From NCBI GenBank assembly GCA_030152225.1, contig JASLHL010000159.1, forward strand, positions 1-17,943: a stretch of DNA of 17,943 nt. Reading direction: 5' to 3'. The notes beneath the pieces are model-generated. The model ran no database searches and was not told where the DNA came from. It saw nothing but the letters and a program-made list of their open reading frames with translations. Made by a program: the position numbers and the translations under genes. This DNA is from Flavobacterium sp. (lineage in GTDB: Bacteria > Bacteroidota > Bacteroidia > Flavobacteriales > Flavobacteriaceae). Below, one piece after another: positions 8,018 to 16,206 of the stretch; the stretch's first letter is position 1; each line of letters begins with the position of its first letter.

Positions 8018-8578
8018 TTATAACTGGTCGATTTGCTTTCGATGTGGGAGTGTCAGTTGCTTAAATGCAGTTGGTGTCATCCCTGTTATTTTTTTAAATT
8101 GCGTACTGAGATGGGCTACACTACTATAATTGAGTCGAAAAGCAATTTCCTTTAGGCTCAATTCATCGTACAACAACAATTCTTTTACTTTTTCTATTTT
8201 CAGCTGGATAAAATACTGTTCTATTGTGGTGGATTCTAGCTGTGAAAAAAGCTGTGTTAGATAGAGGTAATCCTTGTTTAATTTCTTCGCTAAATAAACG
8301 GAAAGTGGCACTTCCAAAATCAATTGTTCCCCTTGAAGCAGTTCAATAAGCAGGGACTTAATTTGGGTGACGCCCTGTCTTTCTTTATCATTGAGCAACT
8401 CGAAACCTATAGCTTCTAATTTTTGACTGATTTTTTCTACTATTTCAGGCTCCAATTGCACTGGCAGTTCAACTTCACCTAACTTTATCGCTAAGGGCGT
8501 GTGTTGCATAGACTCAAAGATCTGTTCTACGGCAAGTATGCATCGATGACAAACCATATTTTTGACAAATAGTTTCAT
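8018..8578 (-). CDS. AraC-type regulator with an HMA-like CxxC N-terminal domain
   Basis: The 186-residue protein has two parts. Residues 1-65 look like a heavy-metal-associated domain: MKLFVKNMVCHRC places C10 and C13 in an MxCxxC-type loop, followed by a helix and strands. Residues about 80-176 form an AraC-type DNA-binding region with two helix-turn-helix motifs, including LSLKEIAFRLNYSSVAHLS (140-158) and the family signature FKKITGMTPTAFK (161-173). There is no sugar-binding cupin. It may sense a metal ion or thiol-reactive compound through the CxxC, but this is inferred. It starts 6 bases after the stop of the GNAT gene, so the two form an operon. Confidence 0.85.
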   Translation of the reverse strand: MKLFVKNMVCHRCILAVEQIFESMQHTPLAIKLGEVELPVQLEPEIVEKISQKLEAIGFELLNDKERQGVTQIKSLLIELLQGEQLILEVPLSVYLAKKLNKDYLYLTQLFSQLESTTIEQYFIQLKIEKVKELLLYDELSLKEIAFRLNYSSVAHLSTQFKKITGMTPTAFKQLTLPHRKQIDQL

Positions 8579-8584
8579 CTGGCT

Positions 8585-9034
8585 TTATTTTTTTTCAGGT
8601 TGAAACTCCATATCATATAGGTCTAAACCTATTGCCCAAAAGTCTTTTTGAATTTGCTGGGTTACAAAACCATATTTTTCATAAAAGGGATAGACCACTT
8701 GAGAAGTACGTACGCGAATGCAATCAATTGCCGGTATTTTTTGCAAGATTCCCAAGCGATACAACAGCAAGGCACGTCCTATGCCCTTGCCTTGTGAAGT
8801 CGGTGCAACAACATCCCAACTGATTCGCCCCTCTTTTTCTTTGACTAAGATATTGATTCCTCCTGCTCCTAGCAATTGTCCATCTTCTTCGACTACAAAA
8901 TATTGGTCTAGTTCTTCCTCTAAGTAACGTTTGTATTCCTCTACCTCTTCTGGAGCAAAATACAAAGGTACATTCGACTCAATCAATTGGATTAAGGCAT
9001 TTTTATCTGATGGTATATAAGGGCGTATTTTCAT
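8585..9034 (-). CDS. GNAT-family N-acetyltransferase
   Basis: I start this at the ATG at 9034 (149 residues). A longer frame from 9094 adds 20 hydrophobic residues of low plausibility and would begin upstream of the promoter-like site at 9055-9062. The acetyl-CoA-binding motif is QGKGIGRALL (81-90), preceded by a strand with ISWDVVAP and followed by FYEKYGF (117-123), all standard for the family. The substrate cannot be inferred. It is cotranscribed with the metal-sensor-like AraC regulator, which may control it or follow it only by linkage. Confidence 0.88.
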   Translation of the reverse strand: MKIRPYIPSDKNALIQLIESNVPLYFAPEEVEEYKRYLEEELDQYFVVEEDGQLLGAGGINILVKEKEGRISWDVVAPTSQGKGIGRALLLYRLGILQKIPAIDCIRVRTSQVVYPFYEKYGFVTQQIQKDFWAIGLDLYDMEFQPEKK

Positions 9035-9054
9035 AATGTGACTGGTTTTACTTC

Positions 9055-9062
9055 CAAAGATA
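9055..9062 (-). promoter_or_regulatory. -7 promoter element for the GNAT/AraC operon
   Basis: On the minus strand this reads TATCTTTG, an exact match to TAnnTTTG. It lies about 20 bases upstream of the ATG at 9034, giving a leader of roughly 15 bases. No clear TTG sits at the -33 position. It supports the shorter start of the acetyltransferase. Confidence 0.45.
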
Positions 9063-9115
9063 AAAAAAAGGAAATGAACATTCGAATACACCAATGCTTG
9101 AGAAGAAAAGAGTAC

Positions 9116-9147
9116 ATAAAAAAAGCTACCTCCTATGAGGTAGCTTT
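9116..9147 (-). terminator. Terminator of the 66-residue small-protein gene
   Basis: An 11-bp perfect stem (9122-9132 with 9137-9147) has a 4-base loop. Reading on the minus strand it begins 3 bases after the stop of the small gene at 9151 and is followed by a run of T (plus 9116-9121). Confidence 0.88.
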
Positions 9148-9150
9148 CCT

Positions 9151-9351
9151 TTATACGTTTAACAAATGTAATGAATCGCTTAATTCTGGTTTTTCTTGTA
9201 TAAAACTATTAACCCATTCTCCTAATTGTTCCACATCATAAGGAACTAAATGGTTTAATGCTTTTTGTAACTCTTTATAAAATAATTTCGAATCAAAACT
9301 AACGCTTTCTAAAACAGTCTTGGCATAGTTCAACATTACTCTTGTTTTCAT
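9151..9351 (-). CDS. Conserved small protein of unknown function, 66 residues
   Basis: The protein begins MKTRVMLNYAKTVLESVSFD and contains a KELQKALNHLVPYDVEQLGEWV segment in two parts (about 27-48). It looks all-helical, soluble and slightly acidic, with no signal peptide. I believe close homologues are common as small single-gene units in flavobacteria, but I cannot name a family. A strong terminator 3 bases after the stop and gene-like composition support it as a real, separately transcribed gene. A near-consensus -7 site (TATACTTG, minus strand, plus 9377-9384, one mismatch) lies upstream. Confidence 0.8.
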   Translation of the reverse strand: MKTRVMLNYAKTVLESVSFDSKLFYKELQKALNHLVPYDVEQLGEWVNSFIQEKPELSDSLHLLNV

Positions 9352-9655
9352 AACTCAATATTTTAAAATCTTACTTCAAGTATAAACATACTCCTTTTTT
9401 TGAGTAAATCAAGTTTCTACTCTATTTTTTAATATTATTTTAATACTTCAGTTTTTTAGGTCAAACACCCTTATAAAACGTAAAAAATTCAAAGTTATTG
9501 TATGAAGTACAAAAAAAATAAGGTTTTGATACGAATAATAGAATTTAAGCTTTTTCTATTTAGTTAATCGTAAAAAATCGACAGTAGAATTCAAAATAAG
9601 TTGTACTTTACTTCCTCAACAATTACGCATTCGTTTAACACATAACCCTTTGATA
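9352..9655. other. 304-base divergent intergenic region
   Basis: The stretch is very AT-rich and separates the 66-residue gene (minus) from the two-helix membrane protein (plus). Apart from the weak -7 site near 9377-9384 for the minus-strand gene, I see no convincing promoter, no RNA gene and no repeat. It presumably holds both promoters. Confidence 0.5.
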
Positions 9656-10267
9656 ATGAAGTTTAAATCCCATTTATCTCGTGCAGCTGTTCTTATTTTA
9701 ACGATAATTTTTTTGATAACAGCAGTAACTTTTGAAATTTTTGAATTGAGTTCATTACCTGCGCAATTCTTCGGTACTTTATTAGGGGTGGTGATTACTG
9801 CTATCATCACTGTATTACTCTTACAGGGACAAACGAAGAGTGAAGAATCAAGGGAGCGAAATTTGATGGTTTTTGAAAAGAAGCAAGAAGTGTTTTTTCA
9901 CTTTTTAACGCAGCTCAATACTATTTTGCAAAAGGAGAAACTAACCTTGCATTTAAGTCACGATAAAACCTTAGCACGTGAAGTAAACAGTTTACAGGAT
10001 TTGCTTTTTGAATTTGGTTTTTTACAGATGCATACATCTTCCGAAACCTTTGATCAAATTTTGGTTTGCGTTGGCAATTTAATGGAAGAGAGTAAAAAAA
10101 TAAAGCACATTGAGGAGAAAACGGAACACGATTTTGAAGTGTATTATAAAGTATTGGCTACCGATTTCTTTGCGATTGTTTCCCTGTTGAAATTAGAACT
10201 ATACAAATCAGCACCAACATCTATTGACAAACATCAATTGGATCGTATCATCAAGCTTTCCTTTTAG
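9656..10267 (+). CDS. Two-helix membrane protein with cytoplasmic helical domain, unknown function
   Basis: I start this at the ATG at 9656 (203 residues); a TTG two codons earlier is possible but less likely. Two membrane helices span about residues 9-28 and 37-57, separated by a short loop. A charged helix follows with the pattern LLLQGQTKSEESRERNL and MVFEKKQEVF, and then about 120 helical residues, so the bulk is probably cytoplasmic. The motif order (Q-x-x-x-E...VFEKK...) resembles a group of uncharacterised Bacteroidota proteins often found in accessory regions. No enzyme motif is visible. It stands alone between oppositely oriented genes. Confidence 0.8.
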   Translation: MKFKSHLSRAAVLILTIIFLITAVTFEIFELSSLPAQFFGTLLGVVITAIITVLLLQGQTKSEESRERNLMVFEKKQEVFFHFLTQLNTILQKEKLTLHLSHDKTLAREVNSLQDLLFEFGFLQMHTSSETFDQILVCVGNLMEESKKIKHIEEKTEHDFEVYYKVLATDFFAIVSLLKLELYKSAPTSIDKHQLDRIIKLSF

Positions 10268-10348
10268 CTAATCAGGAGAAGAATCTTTCCCCTTCCCGCT
10301 TTTTTGTCTTGTGGCTTATCTGTTTACTAAAATAAGGTCCCTCTCAAC

Positions 10349-10852
10349 CTACTGTCCCAATGCTGCCTTAATTCGCTCTAATGCTTCTTTTTCTGTTATG
10401 CCTTTGTAAAAATCGTGGACTAATTGATTGCCTTCTTTTTGGTGTAAATAGATAAACGGTCGTCCTTTTTCATTATCTACTTCAACATTGGTTCCCATTT
10501 GCATACAGGTATCAAAATCATAAGGAGCCAGGTGATTATTCAACCAACCAAAGTAGGTTGCTTTAAATGATTTATTGTCGAAATTTTCATAATACGCTTT
10601 GAAGCTTGTTTCACTTAGAGATACCCATACCCCATAATCCAAATCTTGGCAAGCATCTACCACAGTTTGAATTAAAACAACGCGAATGAAATAGTCGGTT
10701 TGTTCTGGGCGAATAATGGCACAGAAATCACTTGTTACTTCTGCATTTTCTTTTTCAGCTTCGCTCAATTGCGCATAGCTCAACGGCGCTGGATAGGCTA
10801 AGGCAGGCCAATATTCGTGTTCTTTTCCACAGGTTGTACAGGTATATTTCAT
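10349..10852 (-). CDS. DUF2199 domain protein
   Basis: This 167-residue protein matches the DUF2199 pattern: an N-terminal CTTCG pair (C5, C8), a P-x-x-Y-x-x-L segment (PAPLSYAQL), TSDFCAI, YFIRVVL and YGVWVSLSE. The CxxC may bind zinc with other cysteines. The function is unknown and the protein is probably cytoplasmic. It is a single gene, convergent with the membrane protein ending at 10267. I see no good terminator in the 81 bases between them. Confidence 0.85.
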   Translation of the reverse strand: MKYTCTTCGKEHEYWPALAYPAPLSYAQLSEAEKENAEVTSDFCAIIRPEQTDYFIRVVLIQTVVDACQDLDYGVWVSLSETSFKAYYENFDNKSFKATYFGWLNNHLAPYDFDTCMQMGTNVEVDNEKGRPFIYLHQKEGNQLVHDFYKGITEKEALERIKAALGQ

Positions 10853-10901
10853 GCTCTTTTTATTTGCAATAGTACGAAAAAAACAGAGAATTTAGAGCAG
10901 T

Positions 10902-10950
10902 GTTTGGCGTTCGGCGTTTGGCGTTTGGTGTCTGGCGTTCGGTGTTTGGT
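10902..10950. repeat. Heptamer tandem array, seven copies of GTTTGGC
   Basis: Seven consecutive 7-base units start at 10902: GTTTGGC, GTTCGGC, GTTTGGC, GTTTGGT, GTCTGGC, GTTCGGT, GTTTGGT. All differences are C/T changes at positions 3, 4 and 7 of the unit. The array lies about 10 bases past the SusCD terminator in the direction of that transcription and is non-coding. Confidence 0.9.
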
Positions 10951-10960
10951 TGTATGCAAT

Positions 10961-10997
10961 CAAAAAAAATAGGACACTCGATACGAGCATCCTATTT
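10961..10997 (-). terminator. Rho-independent terminator of the susC-susD operon
   Basis: An 8-bp stem (10967-10974 with 10990-10997) continues, after two mismatches, into a further 4-bp stem (10977-10980 with 10984-10987). On the minus strand it is followed by a run of T (plus 10962-10966 and into the stem). It starts 23 bases after the susD stop codon. Confidence 0.85.
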
Positions 10998-11020
10998 CCA
11001 TGACATACGATGTAACTTGT

Positions 11021-12691
11021 TTATTGTGCCCAAATTAATTTGGTATTCATTAAATCTCCCCCCATTCGTGTTGCAGCGGCATCTTTATTGACTTTATTAA
11101 CGAGAGTAAGATCTGTTGGATAGGTAATCCGTTCAGGTAAATCGGTTAATCCATTGGCAGCATTAAAGGTATATTCGGTTTGCTTTTGAGGTCCTGGGGC
11201 AATTAATTCGTGGCTTTGTCCAGGTAGCAACAATGTTTTAGGATATTTGGTCCTTCTGTATTCTGCCCAAGCTTCATAAGGTTGAAAAAATAACGCAATA
11301 TACTTTTGAGTGAGGATCGTTTCTGTATTTACAAGCGTCATCTTTGCTAGGTAATCTGTAATAGTAGCTTCTGATATTTCCCATTTTTGCATAGAAGCTT
11401 TGATTCCATTCCTGTAATTTTCTTGGGGATTAATATCTAATTCGGCTAAAATAAACGCCACTTCAGCGTATTCCATCAATATTTCAGTATAATCTGCTTT
11501 GTAGATGGTTCCACTAAATTGGGAGGCATAATCTGCTTGACTTCCCGTATAAGCATCTACCAATCCGATTGGCATTCCCGTATAGAAATCAGGGGTGCGT
11601 TCTACATAATTATTCTTTTCAATACAGGGTTGTGTTGCTTTACTGCTGTCATAATAAAAGGCGAGTGTTACTTCTGTTGTGTTTCCTATACTATCCGTAA
11701 CTGATTGACTAATTGGCGCGATCATTTTAAATAATCGAGGATCAATAATTGTAGCAAAGGGATTGGGATGTGTTGATTTGTTTTCTCCTTTTAGCAATTC
11801 GACAAAGGTATTTGTTGGCGAAAAATCATTTCTTCTTGAAACAAAAGAATCGAAATAGAATGGCGCTGGTTTGACTGGATCGTTTTGAAATTTCTGCCCT
11901 ACATTATCGGCATTAGATTCCATCAAATCAGCCGTATTCGCTGTCAATTCAGCTAGATGTGATTGCGCGATTGGGATGACATTTTTGACGCGATTGGCTA
12001 TTCTTAAACGCAGTGAATTGGCAAATTTCTTTAGTTTAAGCGGAGAGCCAAATAAGAAATCTCCATCGGTAAAGACATTCGTTGCTTTCATATTTATGGA
12101 TGCGGCTGCCTCTTTCAATTCATTCATTAAATCGGTATAAATTTTATCCTGAGGGGCAAACTTGGGTGTTGTTATTTCGTTTGCTGTACCCAAGGTCATC
12201 GCCTGAAAATCGGGATCTTTAGTCGCATAAGAGTAGTAAGGAACATCGCCATACATATCGACTAATTGCAATTGTGCGTAAGCGATCATAATGCGCGCAG
12301 CGGCCAATTGATTCGCAGGATCGCCATACGATGCTACCTGCTCTTTATTGGCGGGATCTGTAACGATATCGATAATTTGTTTGTATCCTTTGACGGCTAA
12401 AAAAATATCGGTATAGAGGCTGTTGTTCACCTCATTTCTAAATTGGTAGCGGTCTTCTGCGGTATAATTTCGTTGCGCAGAGTATTGAATCCACGGCAAA
12501 GCCATACGTCCAGAAGGCATTCCCCTTCTGGTTCGGGTCATCAATTCCTTATTCGTATTATTAAACAATCCATTGGTTGTGACTACTGTGGGTTTATTTG
12601 GATCCTTGTTAATTGACTCTAGATCTTTATCACAACTACTGAACAGCACAAGACTCATCAACAGGGCGAATGAGTAAATATATTTTTTCAT
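11021..12691 (-). CDS. SusD/RagB-family nutrient-binding outer-membrane lipoprotein (SusD_2 type)
   Basis: This 556-residue lipoprotein has a signal peptide ending in the lipobox LFSSC, with C20 as the lipidated residue, followed by DKDLESINKDPNKPT, a typical start for the family. Helical TPR-like segments (YAQLQLVDMYGDVPYYSY; EILMEYAEVAFILAEL) and a C-terminal AANGLTDLPERITYP segment match the SusD_2 / RagB group. It should sit on the cell surface as the lid of the TonB-dependent channel encoded just upstream, with 8 bases between the genes. The ligand (glycan or peptide) cannot be told from the sequence. Confidence 0.93.
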   Translation of the reverse strand: MKKYIYSFALLMSLVLFSSCDKDLESINKDPNKPTVVTTNGLFNNTNKELMTRTRRGMPSGRMALPWIQYSAQRNYTAEDRYQFRNEVNNSLYTDIFLAVKGYKQIIDIVTDPANKEQVASYGDPANQLAAARIMIAYAQLQLVDMYGDVPYYSYATKDPDFQAMTLGTANEITTPKFAPQDKIYTDLMNELKEAAASINMKATNVFTDGDFLFGSPLKLKKFANSLRLRIANRVKNVIPIAQSHLAELTANTADLMESNADNVGQKFQNDPVKPAPFYFDSFVSRRNDFSPTNTFVELLKGENKSTHPNPFATIIDPRLFKMIAPISQSVTDSIGNTTEVTLAFYYDSSKATQPCIEKNNYVERTPDFYTGMPIGLVDAYTGSQADYASQFSGTIYKADYTEILMEYAEVAFILAELDINPQENYRNGIKASMQKWEISEATITDYLAKMTLVNTETILTQKYIALFFQPYEAWAEYRRTKYPKTLLLPGQSHELIAPGPQKQTEYTFNAANGLTDLPERITYPTDLTLVNKVNKDAAATRMGGDLMNTKLIWAQ

Positions 12692-12699
12692 GTGATTTA

Positions 12700-15600
12700 C
12701 TATAATTTAAATTTAACATTCATTCCATATGATCGTGTTGAAGGCAAGGAAGCACCTTCAATGGCTTGTACATTATCGCTTGCATAGGATGCCATTTCGG
12801 GATCCATTCCTTTCCAGTCGAGGTTCCACGTAAAGAGATTCCGTGCATAGAGCGCAATAGTTATCCCTTTAAAAGGCCCCAGCCATTTAGTTGGCAGGTC
12901 GTAACTCAAGGTTATTTCTCTCAACTTGATGTAATCTGCATCAAATACATTTTGAGCGTCGACTGTCGAATTATGTCCTTTTGCCCAATCAATAGCGCTG
13001 ACCACCTGATCATTTTTGGTTCCATCTTCTTTTACGCCGTCCAAAATCAATCCTTTTTCTCGAATATCTCCTGTAGCTGTTTCTTCTAACATACCGGAAT
13101 ACATGCCATACATATGGGTCGTTGAAAAGTATTTGCCCCCTTTTTGTATATCAATTAAAACACCTAGATTAAATCCTTTATAGCGGATACTATTTCGGAT
13201 TCCCATATTGTAATCGGGTAAATAAGAGCCTAATGCTTCTACTTCTGTTGCTTTATACAATCCATTTTCACCAATTACTTTGTTGCCTTGTTTATCATAG
13301 ACGTAATTGGTTCCGTATATTTGACCGTAGGTTTCGCCTATTTTTCCCTGTAGGGAAACGCGAAAGGGAGCTCTTGCAATTTCCACAGACTCTACGCCCT
13401 CTGCTAAACGAATCAATGTGTTTCTATTTTTGGCGAAGTTCCAGGTAATTTGCCAAGAGAAATCATCTACTTTCACAGGGGTTAGATTTACTGTTGCTTC
13501 AAACCCTTTGTTTCTCATATCTCCAGCATTCATCCATCGGTAGGCAAATCCAGTAGCGGCATCGTATTGTACTTTGGTAATTAGATCTTTGGTTTCAATT
13601 TCATAGTAAGACAATTCAAAACTGATTCGATTATTGAGAAAAGCGGCTTCCAGACCAATCTCTTTGGTGGTCATCAATTCGGGTTTTAAATCGGGATTAT
13701 TGGCGGTATTGTCAAGTGCATAGGTTGGTTGATCTAAGAAAGGGCCATTGATTTGGTAGTAATTTTTCGTTCGATAGGCTTCCGTATCATTTCCCACTTG
13801 CGCCCAACCGAGGCGAATTTTCCCATAGCTTAACCAATCGATCTCGGGAAGCACATTTGAAAATATAAAGGTTCCTGTTAACGAGGGGTAAGTCACTGAT
13901 TTTTTTACTGTTGAAAACCAATCGGTTCGCACTGTTCCATCGAGAAAGAGATATTCTAAGTAACTCAGACTAACAGAACCGAACACGGAGTTGGTACGTG
14001 TATGCGTCCAGTCATTCGAAGAACGCGCTGTGGCTTTGCTATTATTCAAATTATATAAATTGGGCAGATTAAGCCCACCTACTGTTGATCCAGAGAGGTA
14101 ATCATTGCGTTTTTCACTTCGATTTACTCCGACAAACGCATTTAAACCAAAGGCTCCGAATTGATCGTCATAATGAAGGCGTCCTTCGTAGTTGTATTCC
14201 GAAATATTTCGCTTTGCTTGCGAATAAGAAGAAGTTGCTTGAGAACCCACCGCTACGCGCTCATCAATAGTCAGGCTGTACTGATCTCCATACACCGTAC
14301 CGACAGCATAGAGGTTATCCGAAAAGTTATACGTCAATTTAGCATTACCAAACAATCGGGTGCGTACATCTTGGGAGGTATTTTCGTGAATGACCCAGTA
14401 GGGATTATCTGAATACGCAGGCATGCCATTATCCCAAGACGTTCGATTCCACGAGCGTTGATTGCCATTAACTAGTTTGTAGTCTTTCAACTTCTCGAAG
14501 TCAATTTGACGTTGTCCCCATTGAAAGAATCGCTCTACGACCGAATTGTCTCCATAGCCAACGACAGGGCGATTAAACCCTTTGGTATAAACGTAATTGA
14601 CATTGGTTTCTGCTTTGAGGTTTTCGCTTATTTTCGTAGCGGCATTAACTGTAAAATTATTGCGTTGGAGCTTTGAGGTTGGCATAATCCCTTCCGTCAC
14701 TTTATTGTTAAATGCCATTCGGATATTGCTTTCTTTGAATGACTTGGCAATGGATACGGATTGATTATGAGACACTCCTGTATTAAAAAAGGTCTTCACA
14801 TCGTGTTTGGATTTGGTCCAAGGAATTTCTTTCATATAATCTTCTCCAAATTCGGGGTCAAAGGCATTCCAGGGCAGGTAAGGCGTTCCATCAAATTTAG
14901 GTCCCCAACTTTCATCCAACGCATATTCTGGAAGATTGTACACTTTGCCATTAATCTCTTGCTGTTTAAAGGACGAAGTAGAACCACCTCCATACTTTGT
15001 TTGCAGTTTAGGCATGATGTTCACCGATTCAAAAGAAATTCCCGAATTCACTTCAATTTCTGTGCGTCCATTTTTAGCTGATTTTGTGGTGTAAAGAATA
15101 ACGCCATTTCCCCCTCTATTACCGTAGAGTGCAGAAGCGGGACCTCCTTTTAGTACCGTAATTGATTCGATATCATCGGGGTTAATATCCGCTGATCCAT
15201 CGCCATAATCGCGTCCACTTGCTCCACGTTGCATATTAATATCCGCGATATTGGTATTATCGAGCGGAATTCCATCCACAACAAGGAGTGGTTGATTATT
15301 TCCCACCACTGATTTAATGCCACGCAAGACGATACGCGTTGAGCCTCCCATACTAGAAGGCGCTGTAACTTGTAAGCCTGAGACATTGCCCGAAAGTGCA
15401 TTCACTGCATTGCTTTGCCCTGCACTCGAAATTTGTTCTCCTTTTACTTCTTGGGAGGAATACCCCAACTTTTTCTTATCTCGTTTAATCCCCAGAGCGG
15501 TTACAACAACTTCTGTGAGCATTTTTTCTACCGGAACCAACTGTACGTTAAATACCTTTTGATCCGCAACCTTGTACTGTACATCTTTCATCCCAATAAA

Positions 15601-15819
15601 AGAAAATAAGAGTGTGTCCCCTTTTTTTACTTTAATGGTGTACTTTCCATCCAAATCTGTTTGGGTGCCTTGCTGGGTGCCTTGAATTAAAACAGTAACA
15701 CCGGGTAAGGACATTCCTTCATCTGTTACAACTCCAGAGAGTTCTTTCTCTTGTGCCAGTGCTATCTGAAAAAATAAGCACAGTACACTAAGATAGAGGT
15801 ACCTTAATTTTACGTTCAT
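12700..15819 (-). CDS. SusC/RagA-family TonB-dependent outer-membrane transporter
   Basis: The 1039-residue protein has a signal peptide (about 1-22, cleaved after ALA) and a carboxypeptidase-regulatory-like domain (about 26-103: SGVVTDEG, GVTVLIQGT, DLDGKYTIKV). The TonB plug (about 110-245) carries the SusC signature VVDGIPLDNTN and the IESITVLKGGPASALYG motif. A 22-strand beta barrel fills the rest and ends SYGMNVKFKL. It lacks an N-terminal STN domain, so signalling to a FecR/ECF sigma pair is not expected, and none is nearby. It forms the import channel with the SusD-like lipoprotein downstream, energised by TonB-ExbBD. No glycosidase, sulfatase or peptidase gene flanks the pair in this window. 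Confidence 0.95.
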   Translation of the reverse strand: MNVKLRYLYLSVLCLFFQIALAQEKELSGVVTDEGMSLPGVTVLIQGTQQGTQTDLDGKYTIKVKKGDTLLFSFIGMKDVQYKVADQKVFNVQLVPVEKMLTEVVVTALGIKRDKKKLGYSSQEVKGEQISSAGQSNAVNALSGNVSGLQVTAPSSMGGSTRIVLRGIKSVVGNNQPLLVVDGIPLDNTNIADINMQRGASGRDYGDGSADINPDDIESITVLKGGPASALYGNRGGNGVILYTTKSAKNGRTEIEVNSGISFESVNIMPKLQTKYGGGSTSSFKQQEINGKVYNLPEYALDESWGPKFDGTPYLPWNAFDPEFGEDYMKEIPWTKSKHDVKTFFNTGVSHNQSVSIAKSFKESNIRMAFNNKVTEGIMPTSKLQRNNFTVNAATKISENLKAETNVNYVYTKGFNRPVVGYGDNSVVERFFQWGQRQIDFEKLKDYKLVNGNQRSWNRTSWDNGMPAYSDNPYWVIHENTSQDVRTRLFGNAKLTYNFSDNLYAVGTVYGDQYSLTIDERVAVGSQATSSYSQAKRNISEYNYEGRLHYDDQFGAFGLNAFVGVNRSEKRNDYLSGSTVGGLNLPNLYNLNNSKATARSSNDWTHTRTNSVFGSVSLSYLEYLFLDGTVRTDWFSTVKKSVTYPSLTGTFIFSNVLPEIDWLSYGKIRLGWAQVGNDTEAYRTKNYYQINGPFLDQPTYALDNTANNPDLKPELMTTKEIGLEAAFLNNRISFELSYYEIETKDLITKVQYDAATGFAYRWMNAGDMRNKGFEATVNLTPVKVDDFSWQITWNFAKNRNTLIRLAEGVESVEIARAPFRVSLQGKIGETYGQIYGTNYVYDKQGNKVIGENGLYKATEVEALGSYLPDYNMGIRNSIRYKGFNLGVLIDIQKGGKYFSTTHMYGMYSGMLEETATGDIREKGLILDGVKEDGTKNDQVVSAIDWAKGHNSTVDAQNVFDADYIKLREITLSYDLPTKWLGPFKGITIALYARNLFTWNLDWKGMDPEMASYASDNVQAIEGASLPSTRSYGMNVKFKL

Positions 15820-16206
15820 TCTATAATTATTTGATTCATCTATTAATTAAAATTAACGTATCCTTTTCTATACTTATTTAAGAAAACAAACAAGCTTTCA
15901 CACTGATTGAATCACAATTACATTATTGAAATTCAATAGATTATATATTATATTTTTCAATTACTTATTGACTTAATTTTTTACTCTAAAATTAAAAACC
16001 ACCTTAATTTTAAGGTAATTTTAACTATATGTTTTTTTGAGTTGCCCTACTTATTGGGTTGTTTTTATTTGTTCTTTTAAAGTATGAAAGGAGGTACTTG
16101 ATCCGAATCTTAGGGATTGGCTAATGGATTTCTCTTATTTTTTAGTTTTCATTTTATTATTCACACGATAAAATGGAGTACTTTGTACTATATTAATTCT
16201 TTGTTT
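15820..16206. other. Divergent regulatory region between susC and the dioxygenase gene
   Basis: This region of about 390 bases is AT-rich and must hold both promoters. I found no exact TAnnTTTG on either strand in a good position; the nearest on the plus strand is TACTTTG near 16180. It contains a 16-base palindrome at 16001-16016 and a perfect Shine-Dalgarno-like AAAGGAGGT at 16087-16095 without a well-placed start codon. No RNA gene was recognised. Confidence 0.5.
16001..16016. promoter_or_regulatory. Palindrome, possible operator
   Basis: ACCTTAA and TTAAGGT are perfect inverted arms separated by TT. The site lies 182 bases upstream of susC and 190 bases upstream of the dioxygenase start. 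It could bind a dimeric regulator, but in AT-rich DNA chance is a real alternative. Confidence 0.3.

Noticed and set aside
9035..9094. N-terminal extension of the acetyltransferase
   Set aside because: It adds low-complexity hydrophobic residues before the conserved MKIRPY start, and the promoter-like site at 9055-9062 lies inside it.
12766..15609. Many 60-107-codon frames antisense to susC and other long genes
   Set aside because: These are shadow frames of well-supported coding sequences, with no start context or homology.
16117..16206. TTG-started 30-residue extension of the dioxygenase
   Set aside because: It is AT-rich with no family match, and the ATG at 16207 gives the usual length and spacing of metal ligands.
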